Source: SCQX01 sp035720945 (GTDB taxonomy: Bacteria > Pseudomonadota > Gammaproteobacteria > Burkholderiales > Burkholderiaceae_B). Taken from it: DNA of 7,694 nucleotides. Under the pieces are notes generated by a model. That model searched no databases and was not told the origin of the DNA. It was given only the letters and a program-made list of their open reading frames with translations. The stretch lies in NCBI GenBank assembly GCA_035720945.1, contig DASTNK010000131.1:1-7694 (forward strand), read 5' to 3'. The position numbers were made by a program, and so were the translations under genes. Position 1 is the first letter of the stretch. Every line of letters starts with the position of its first letter. Positions 1 to 5,404 of the stretch are shown in pieces.

Positions 1-106
1 CATGACCGTGCTGGATTACGGCAAAATCATCGCTGAAGGACTACCCGCGGATGTCCGGAAGAATCCGAAAGTCATCGAAGCCTATCTGGGCACGGGAGGT
101 CACTAA
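1..106 (+). CDS. livG: LivG-type branched-chain amino acid ABC importer ATPase, C-terminal fragment
   Basis: This is the last 34 codons plus TAA stop (104-106) of a gene that begins outside the window; the reading frame starts at base 2. The visible tail reads MTVLDYGKIIAEG, then a PADVRKNPKVIEAYLG stretch, which is the characteristic end of LivG/BraF ATPases (D-loop to C-terminal extension, 'VLDYG..IAEG.P..V..nP.VIEAYLG'). No Walker or signature motif is visible because the nucleotide-binding core lies upstream. LivG pairs with LivF as the cytoplasmic ATPase dimer of the HAAT importer (with LivH and LivM permeases and a periplasmic LivK-type binding protein). The immediate downstream gene is livF, three bases after the stop, which fits the usual livHMGF order. 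The call rests on a short segment plus context; the transported substrate (branched-chain amino acids, or a related amide or acid) cannot be told from here. Confidence 0.85.
   Translation, partial: MTVLDYGKIIAEGLPADVRKNPKVIEAYLGTGGH
94..100 (+). promoter_or_regulatory. Shine-Dalgarno site of livF
   Basis: GGGAGGT lies nine bases before the ATG at 110 and is embedded in the last codons of livG. It fixes the livF start and suggests translational coupling of the two ATPase subunits. Confidence 0.75.
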
Positions 107-109
107 GCC

Positions 110-826
<717 letters not shown>

Positions 827-857
827 CCTGGCCCGGGCACCGGCCTTCCAAACCGGC

Positions 858-895
858 AAAAAAGGCAACTAAGCCACGGCTTAGTTGCCTTTTTT
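858..895 (+). terminator. Rho-independent terminator after livF, probably bidirectional
   Basis: A perfect 12-base inverted repeat, GGCAACTAAGCC (864-875) and GGCTTAGTTGCC (878-889), is separated by only AC, so the folded form has an 11-bp stem and a 4-base CACG loop. It is flanked by A6 (858-863) and T6 (890-895). On the plus strand the T run follows the stem, as expected for termination of the liv operon, whose last stop is at 826. On the minus strand the A6 becomes a U run, so the same hairpin could end transcription arriving from the tRNA-Leu gene. Confidence 0.92.
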
Positions 896-935
896 ATTTG
901 GTTTTGCCGCCGAGAACCAGAGGGTTTATGCACCA

Positions 936-1010
936 CCCATTTGTGGCAACCCCGGCCCCAACCCATTGGCTCCACCCATTGATAGCCCATGTTTTTATTG
1001 ATAGCCCATG
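936..1010. repeat. Cluster of CCCAT-core motifs (ATGGG on the minus strand)
   Basis: Within 75 bases the heptamer ACCCATT occurs three times (starting at 935, 961 and 974) and GCCCATG twice (985 and 1004). The first copy lies in a small hairpin, CCAC (933-936) and GTGG (943-946). The spacing is irregular (26, 13, 11 and 19 bases). The two GCCCATG copies belong to the tandem repeat at 978-1016. I see no ORF and no recognised operator; this may be repeat-slippage debris or a regulatory cluster. Confidence 0.5.
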
Positions 1011-1016
1011 TTTTTT
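978..1016. repeat. Two-copy tandem repeat, 19-20 bases per unit
   Basis: The unit ATTGATAGCCCATGTTTTT occupies 978-996 and is repeated at 997-1016 with one extra T, followed by a partial third start (ATTG, 1017-1020). It is clearly more AT-rich than the surrounding sequence and lies about 20 bases beyond the 3' end of tRNA-Leu. The single-base difference in the T run is typical of replication slippage. No function is evident. Confidence 0.85.
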
Positions 1017-1037
1017 ATTGTGAATCAAGGCATCAAG

Positions 1038-1122
1038 TGGTGCGAACGGAGAGACTCGAACTCTCACACCTTTCGGCGCCAGAACCTAAATCTGGTGCGT
1101 CTACCAATTCCGCCACGTTCGC
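1038..1122 (-). tRNA. leuW: tRNA-Leu (anticodon UAG)
   Basis: Read on the minus strand from 1122 to 1038, this is an 85-base class II tRNA with an encoded CCA end (1040-1038). The 7-bp acceptor stem pairs GCGAACG (1122-1116) with CGTTCGC (1048-1042), and the discriminator is A. The anticodon arm is CCAGA/TCTGG around the loop TTTAGGT, giving the anticodon TAG (plus-strand positions 1086-1088), which reads CUN leucine codons, principally CUA. A long variable arm and a T-arm with GTTCGAGTC follow, and the D-arm contains the TGGTAGACGC stretch. Length and core match E. coli tRNA-Leu(UAG) (leuW). The gene is transcribed away from dapC. No copy of its 3' end is visible nearby, so there is no sign of an integrated element here. 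Confidence 0.97.
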
Positions 1123-1138
1123 AAAAGGCAAGCTGATA

Positions 1139-1167
1139 AGTTTAGCTTTATTGGGCAGCGCACGCAA
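1139..1167 (-). promoter_or_regulatory. Candidate promoter of tRNA-Leu
   Basis: On the minus strand TTGCGT (plus 1162-1167) and TAAACT (plus 1139-1144) are separated by exactly 17 bases, matching sigma-70 -35 and -10 boxes at three and four of six positions. Transcription would begin near 1132, leaving a leader of roughly nine bases before the mature 5' end at 1122. The -35 match is weak, so the call rests mainly on spacing and position. Confidence 0.45.
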
Positions 1168-1200
1168 TTTCCCGGGACTCTCCAACCATCTCCGGTCGGC

Positions 1201-1222
1201 AGGCCCCGGGAAATACGGGCCT
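1201..1222. other. Inverted repeat between tRNA-Leu and dapC
   Basis: AGGCCC (1201-1206) and GGGCCT (1217-1222) can form a 6-bp GC-rich stem with a 10-base loop. CCCGGG also occurs twice nearby (1171-1176 and 1205-1210). The element lies just upstream of the candidate dapC -10 box, where a repressor site could sit, but no known operator is recognised. Confidence 0.3.
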
Positions 1223-1232
1223 CCCCCGCTCT

Positions 1233-1241
1233 TGCTAAAAT
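1233..1241 (+). promoter_or_regulatory. Candidate extended -10 promoter of the dapC operon
   Basis: TGCTAAAAT matches an extended -10 element (TG-N-TAAAAT, with the hexamer at 1236-1241). No good -35 box is found 16-18 bases upstream (1212-1219), which fits extended -10 promoters. Transcription would start near 1248, about 30 bases before the dapC ATG. It is the most promoter-like sequence in the 155 bases between tRNA-Leu and dapC. Confidence 0.45.
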
Positions 1242-1277
1242 CGCCCGTTGGACACCGGCTTCTGTCATCGGACACCC

Positions 1278-2465
1278 ATGAACCCCAGACTTGGCGCGTT
1301 GCACCCCTATCCTTTCGAACGACTGCGACTGTTGTTGGCCGGCGCCAACACACCGCCCACGCGACTTGACCCCATCAACCTGTCCATCGGCGAACCCAAG
1401 CATAAGACACCCGATGTGCTGGTGCGTGCCATGCGCGGCGCCATGGACGGTCTCGCCAAATACCCGCCCACGAAAGGCGACGCGACCCTGCGTGGCGCCA
1501 TCGCCAACTGGATCGAGCGTCGCTACGGCATTCCCCGCCCCGACCCCGACACCCACGTGTTGCCGGCGCTGGGTTCGCGCGAAGCGCTGTTCGCCTGCGC
1601 GCAGGCTGTCATCGACCCAACCGCCGATGCCTATGTGGTGTGCCCGAATCCGTTCTACCAGATCTACGAAGGCGCAGCCCTGCTTGCCGGCGCCCGCCCG
1701 TGGTTCGTCAACGCGCGCGCCGATTTGGCATTCGGTTGCGACTGGAACAGCGTGCCCGCCGATGTCTGGAACAAGACGCAACTGGTGTTTGTCTGCTCGC
1801 CCGGCAATCCCGCCGGCAACGTCATGGGCCTGGACGAGTGGAAGACGCTGTTCGCGCTGTCCGATCAGTACGGGTTTGTGATCGCGTCGGACGAGTGCTA
1901 TTCAGAAATCTACTTCGACGAAAACCAGAAACCCCTGGGCGGAATGCAGGCGGCGCATCAACTGGGCCGTGGCGACTTCCACAACCTGTTGTGTTTCTCA
2001 AGCCTGTCGAAGCGCTCCAACGCCCCGGGTCTGCGCTCGGGTTTCATCGCGGGTGACGCGGCGCTCATCGCCCAATGCTTGCGCTATCGCACCTATCATG
2101 GCAGCGCCATGAGCGCGGTGGTGGCGCAAGCGAGCGTGGCGGCCTGGAACGATGAGCATCATGTTCTGGAAAACCGGCAGCGCTATCGCGAAAAATTCGA
2201 GGCGGTGGTACCCTTGCTGGCCCCCGTCCTGAATGTGGAATGGCCACAAGCTTCTTTTTACTTATGGGCGGGTACCCGGGGTTCAGACACGGATTTCGCA
2301 CGCGACCTGTACGGCGCCACCGCGGTCACCGTTCTGCCAGGAAGCTACTTGGCGCGCGAGGCGCACGGCGTGAACCCTGGCGTCGGACGCGTGCGCATCG
2401 CCCTGGTGGCGAACATCGATGAATGCATCGAGGCGGCGGGGAGGATCGCGGCTTTCATCCGCTGA
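1278..2465 (+). CDS. dapC: DapC, succinyldiaminopimelate transaminase
   Basis: This 395-residue PLP enzyme (EC 2.6.1.17) converts N-succinyl-2-amino-6-ketopimelate plus glutamate to N-succinyl-LL-diaminopimelate in the cytoplasm. It is a class I/II aminotransferase. Numbering from the ATG at 1278, it has SPGNPAGN with the cofactor-contacting Asn177, SDECYSE with Asp205 (pyridine nitrogen) and Tyr208, SSLSKRSNAPGLR with the Schiff-base Lys245 and phosphate-binding Arg253, and GRVRIAL with the substrate-carboxylate Arg373. The N-terminal MNPRLGALHPYPFERL is the usual DapC start, so I reject an in-frame TTG at 1248. No convincing Shine-Dalgarno precedes the ATG. Some proteobacteria use ArgD for this step; the dedicated dapC beside dapD and dapE is the arrangement known from Bordetella. 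Confidence is high because both sequence and neighbours agree. Confidence 0.95.
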   Translation: MNPRLGALHPYPFERLRLLLAGANTPPTRLDPINLSIGEPKHKTPDVLVRAMRGAMDGLAKYPPTKGDATLRGAIANWIERRYGIPRPDPDTHVLPALGSREALFACAQAVIDPTADAYVVCPNPFYQIYEGAALLAGARPWFVNARADLAFGCDWNSVPADVWNKTQLVFVCSPGNPAGNVMGLDEWKTLFALSDQYGFVIASDECYSEIYFDENQKPLGGMQAAHQLGRGDFHNLLCFSSLSKRSNAPGLRSGFIAGDAALIAQCLRYRTYHGSAMSAVVAQASVAAWNDEHHVLENRQRYREKFEAVVPLLAPVLNVEWPQASFYLWAGTRGSDTDFARDLYGATAVTVLPGSYLAREAHGVNPGVGRVRIALVANIDECIEAAGRIAAFIR

Positions 2466-2545
2466 CCGACCACAAGGTCATCCCTAGAGGCGATACGCCC
2501 CCGTCCGCCTCACTTTCCAAGACGATTCACTACTTCTTCAAGCCC

Positions 2546-3367
2546 ATGACATCAGATCTGCAAATAACCATAGAACAAGCCTGGGAAAATCGTGCCCAAA
2601 TCACGCCGGGCCCCGAACACGCCACCGTTCGCGAGGCGGTGCTCACCACGCTCGAAGGGCTGGACACCGGGCGCCTGCGCGTGGCTGAGAAAATCGATGC
2701 CGGCTGGGTGGTGCACCAGTGGATCAAGAAAGCCGTGCTGCTGTCTTTCCGTCTGGAAAACAATGGCGTCATGGGCCAGGCGCCACTGCAATACTACGAC
2801 AAGGTGCCAGTGAAATTCGCTGATTATGACGACGCCAAGTTCGCCGCCGGCGGCTTTCGCGTGGTGCCGCCGGCCACGGCCCGTCGCGGCGCCTTCATCG
2901 CACGCAATGTCGTGCTCATGCCGTCGTACGTGAACGTGGGTGCCTATGTCGATGAAGGCACCATGGTCGACACCTGGGCCACCGTGGGGTCTTGCGCCCA
3001 GATCGGCAAGAACGTGCACCTGTCGGGTGGCGTGGGTATTGGCGGTGTGCTGGAACCGCTGCAGGCCAACCCCACCATCATCGAAGACAACTGCTTCATC
3101 GGCGCCCGCTCTGAAGTGGTCGAAGGCGTCATCGTGGAAGAAAACTCGGTGCTGGCCATGGGTGTGTTCATTTCGCAAAGCACCAAGATCTACGATCGCG
3201 CCACCGGATCGATCACCTATGGCCGCATCCCTTCCGGGTCGGTTGTCGTGCCCGGGTCGCTGCCCGCCGCCGATGGTTCCCACAGCCTGGCCTGCGCAGT
3301 CATCGTCAAGCGGGTCGATGCCCAGACGCGCGCCAAGACCAGCGTCAACGACTTGCTGAGGACCTGA
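2546..3367 (+). CDS. dapD: DapD, tetrahydrodipicolinate N-succinyltransferase
   Basis: This 273-residue cytoplasmic enzyme (EC 2.3.1.117) transfers succinyl from succinyl-CoA to tetrahydrodipicolinate, committing it to the succinylase branch of DAP/lysine synthesis. E. coli DapD has 274 residues. An alpha-helical N-terminal domain (about 1-105, with the conserved WVVHQWIKKAVLLSFR at 54-69) precedes a left-handed beta-helix of hexapeptide repeats (about 108-240), then a short C-terminal domain ending VKRVDAQTRAKTSVNDLLR. VDTWATVGSC (141-150) carries Asp142 and FIGARSEVVEG (184-194) carries Glu190; these correspond to the two acidic active-site residues described in mycobacterial DapD. The enzyme is a trimer in this family. 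The ATG at 2546 is chosen because family similarity begins there; the frame is open upstream to an ATG at 2423, but that part overlaps dapC and looks unrelated. An 80-base gap separates it from dapC and no Shine-Dalgarno is visible. Confidence 0.97.
   Translation: MTSDLQITIEQAWENRAQITPGPEHATVREAVLTTLEGLDTGRLRVAEKIDAGWVVHQWIKKAVLLSFRLENNGVMGQAPLQYYDKVPVKFADYDDAKFAAGGFRVVPPATARRGAFIARNVVLMPSYVNVGAYVDEGTMVDTWATVGSCAQIGKNVHLSGGVGIGGVLEPLQANPTIIEDNCFIGARSEVVEGVIVEENSVLAMGVFISQSTKIYDRATGSITYGRIPSGSVVVPGSLPAADGSHSLACAVIVKRVDAQTRAKTSVNDLLRT
3358..3362 (+). promoter_or_regulatory. Shine-Dalgarno site of dapE
   Basis: GAGGA lies four bases before the dapE ATG at 3367 and within the last codons of dapD. 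The stop and start share one base (TGATG, 3365-3369), a classic arrangement for translational coupling. Confidence 0.65.
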
Positions 3368-4518
3368 TGTCCGACTCCGCCGTACTTGACCTGGCCAAGC
3401 GCCTCATCGCACGCCCATCGGTCACACCTGCTGACGAAGGGTGCCAGGCTCTGCTCGCCGACCGTCTGCGCCCGTTGGGATTCGCCTGCGAGACCCTGGC
3501 TTTCGGCGAGGTCGTCAATCTATGGGCGCGGCGCGGCACGGAAGCACCGTTGTTCGTCTTCGCCGGACACACCGACGTCGTGCCCACTGGTCCGCTGGAA
3601 AAATGGCACGGGGATCCGTTCGTTCCCGTGGAACGCGACGGGCGGCTCTACGGGCGTGGCGCCGCCGACATGAAAAGCTCGATCGCCGCCTTCGTCGTGG
3701 CCGCCGAAGAATTCGTCGCCGCCCATCCGGACCACAACGGCTCCATCGCGCTGCTTCTGACCTCCGATGAAGAGGGTCCCGCCACGCACGGCACGGCCAA
3801 AGTCTGCGACGTTCTGGTCCAACGCGGCGAACACCTCGACTACTGCGTCGTGGGCGAACCCACCTCGGTGAACACGCTGGGCGACACCATCAAGAACGGG
3901 CGCCGCGGTTCACTGTCGGGGCGGCTGATCGTCAAGGGTTTGCAAGGCCACGTCGCCTACCCGCATCTGGCGCGCAATCCCATCCATGAGCTCGCCCCCG
4001 CCCTGGCCGAACTGACGCAGACTCAATGGGATAGCGGCAGCGATTATTTCCCGGCCACGACCTTCCAGGTGTCGAATCTGCACGCCGGAACCGGCGCGAC
4101 CAATGTGATACCGGGCCAGGCGGTGGTGGACTTCAATTTCCGCTTCTCCACGTCCAGCAGCCCCGAATCGCTACAGGAACGCGTCGAGGGCGTGCTGCAC
4201 AAGCATCGCCTGGACTTCGACCTGGCCTGGACGCTGGGCGGTGAACCGTTCCTGACCCCGCGTGGCGCACTGAGCCGAGCGGTGACACAGGCCATCCAGG
4301 CCGAAACCGGGGTGGCCACCGAACTGTCGACCACCGGCGGCACTTCCGATGGGCGGTTCATCGCCAGGATCTGCCCGCAGGTTGTGGAGCTCGGACCCGA
4401 GAACGCCACCATCCATCAAATCGACGAGAACATTCCCTTGGCGTCGCTGGATCCGCTGAAGAACATCTACCGGCGCACGCTGGAACTACTCCTACTGAAC
4501 GAGGACGCGCATGCCTGA
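3367..4518 (+). CDS. dapE: DapE, succinyl-diaminopimelate desuccinylase
   Basis: This 383-residue dizinc hydrolase of peptidase family M20 (EC 3.5.1.18) releases succinate from N-succinyl-LL-DAP to give LL-DAP. The visible metal ligands are His68 (AGHTDVVP), Asp101 (GRGAADMK, the bridging ligand), Glu136 (TSDEEGPA, with the general base Glu135), Glu164 (VGEPT) and His350 (ATIHQIDEN); all sit one residue from the corresponding Haemophilus influenzae positions. The catalytic domain (about 1-180 and 295-383) is interrupted by the dimerisation domain (about 181-294), which contains GLQGHVAYPHLARNP with His195. Length is normal for the family and no key residue is missing. The start overlaps the dapD stop by one base and has a GAGGA ribosome site; the end overlaps prmB by eight bases. 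This completes the three consecutive succinylase steps encoded here. Confidence 0.97.
   Translation: MSDSAVLDLAKRLIARPSVTPADEGCQALLADRLRPLGFACETLAFGEVVNLWARRGTEAPLFVFAGHTDVVPTGPLEKWHGDPFVPVERDGRLYGRGAADMKSSIAAFVVAAEEFVAAHPDHNGSIALLLTSDEEGPATHGTAKVCDVLVQRGEHLDYCVVGEPTSVNTLGDTIKNGRRGSLSGRLIVKGLQGHVAYPHLARNPIHELAPALAELTQTQWDSGSDYFPATTFQVSNLHAGTGATNVIPGQAVVDFNFRFSTSSSPESLQERVEGVLHKHRLDFDLAWTLGGEPFLTPRGALSRAVTQAIQAETGVATELSTTGGTSDGRFIARICPQVVELGPENATIHQIDENIPLASLDPLKNIYRRTLELLLLNEDAHA
4501..4505 (+). promoter_or_regulatory. Shine-Dalgarno site of prmB
   Basis: GAGGA lies five bases before the ATG at 4511, inside the 3' end of dapE. It supports the start that overlaps dapE by eight bases. Confidence 0.6.
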
Positions 4519-5404
4519 CACCTGCGAAACATTGCTGACACTGCGGGATCTGCTGCGCTACACGGTGTCCCGTTTCAACGCGGCCAAACTGTCGTTCGGC
4601 CATGGCAATGACAATGCCTGGGACGAGGCGGTGTACCTGCTGCTGCACACGCTGCATCTGCCGCTGGACACGCTGGACCCTTTCCTCGACGCGCGCGTGC
4701 TGCCCGAGGAACGCGAACGGTTCCTGGCGCTGGTCGAACGCCGACTCGCGGAGCGCCTACCAGCGGCCTACCTGACCGGCGAGGCTTGGCTGCAGGGGTA
4801 CCGGTTCACCGTTGACCCAAGCGTCATCATTCCGCGCTCACCCATCGCCGAATGCCTGGTGCAGGGCCTGGCGCCTTGGGTCACCCAACCCGACGACGTC
4901 GATTACGCGCTCGATCTGTGCACCGGATCCGGCTGCCTGGCCATCCTGGCCGCACTGGCATTCGAGAATGCACAGATCGACGCGGTCGACATTTCGGAAA
5001 ATGCACTGGCGATCGCCGACACGAACATCGAGCAATTCGGTCTGGACGGCCGTGTGACCACTTACCGCAGCGACATCTTCGACCAATTGCCGCATTGCGA
5101 GTACAAGCTGATCCTCTGTAATCCGCCTTACGTCAACACGCGCTCCATGGCACAGTTGCCGGCCGAATACCGTCACGAGCCCACCATGGCGCTGGCTGGC
5201 GGGGACGACGGCATGGATCTCGTGCGCCGCATCCTGCGCGAAGCCCCGGGGTTCATGGCGCCCGAAGGCCTGCTGATGCTGGAAATCGGCAACGAATATG
5301 ATCATTTCGTCGCGGCGTTCCCAGAGCTCGATCCCGTGTGGATCAGCACGGAAAACACTGAAGACCAGATCCTGCTGCTGACGCGGGAACAATTGGTCTC
5401 GTGA
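4511..5404 (+). CDS. prmB: PrmB, ribosomal protein uL3 glutamine N5-methyltransferase
   Basis: This 297-residue SAM-dependent enzyme belongs to the HemK/PrmB/PrmC family and methylates a conserved Gln of 50S protein uL3 (L3). An N-terminal helical domain (about 1-95) with LRDLLRYTVSRFNAAKLSFGHG leads to IIPRSPIAE (106-114), whose PRSPIAE form marks PrmB and not the release-factor methylase PrmC. The Rossmann SAM site is LDLCTGSGCLAI (134-145), followed by the acidic AVDIS (158-162) and the Gln-binding NPPY (204-207, in LILCNPPYVN). The RHEPTMALAGGDDGMDLVRRIL block (221-242) and LLMLEIGNE (254-262) complete the fold. Length is close to the roughly 300 residues of E. coli PrmB. It starts inside dapE and ends in a GTGA overlap with the next gene, so it is very likely cotranscribed. 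Orthologues of this family are usually not next to dap genes in enterobacteria. Confidence 0.94.
   Translation: MPDTCETLLTLRDLLRYTVSRFNAAKLSFGHGNDNAWDEAVYLLLHTLHLPLDTLDPFLDARVLPEERERFLALVERRLAERLPAAYLTGEAWLQGYRFTVDPSVIIPRSPIAECLVQGLAPWVTQPDDVDYALDLCTGSGCLAILAALAFENAQIDAVDISENALAIADTNIEQFGLDGRVTTYRSDIFDQLPHCEYKLILCNPPYVNTRSMAQLPAEYRHEPTMALAGGDDGMDLVRRILREAPGFMAPEGLLMLEIGNEYDHFVAAFPELDPVWISTENTEDQILLLTREQLVS

Noticed and set aside
978..1122. Possible att site or integrated element at tRNA-Leu
   Set aside because: tRNA genes are common integration targets, but no repeated tRNA 3' segment, integrase or foreign-looking gene is present; the tandem repeat is unrelated to the tRNA sequence.
1248..1277. 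In-frame TTG start giving DapC ten extra residues
   Set aside because: It coincides with the predicted transcription start, lacks a ribosome site, and the usual DapC N-terminus begins at the ATG at 1278.
989..1369. A 126-codon plus-strand frame spanning the tRNA-Leu gene
   Set aside because: It crosses the tRNA and the dapC start in another frame; there is no ribosome site and no protein-like composition.
1101..1781. A 226-codon minus-strand frame overlapping dapC and tRNA-Leu
   Set aside because: It runs through a tRNA gene and opposite a well-supported aminotransferase; the translation resembles no family I know. It is a GC-driven shadow.
2423..2545. Upstream in-frame ATG that would lengthen DapD by 41 residues
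   Set aside because: The extension overlaps dapC, has no resemblance to DapD, and the family length (about 274) is met exactly by starting at 2546.
2552..3283. A 243-codon minus-strand frame opposite dapD
   Set aside because: It lies almost wholly opposite dapD, is His/Gly/Asp-rich from complementing hexapeptide-repeat codons and has no supporting start signal or family match.
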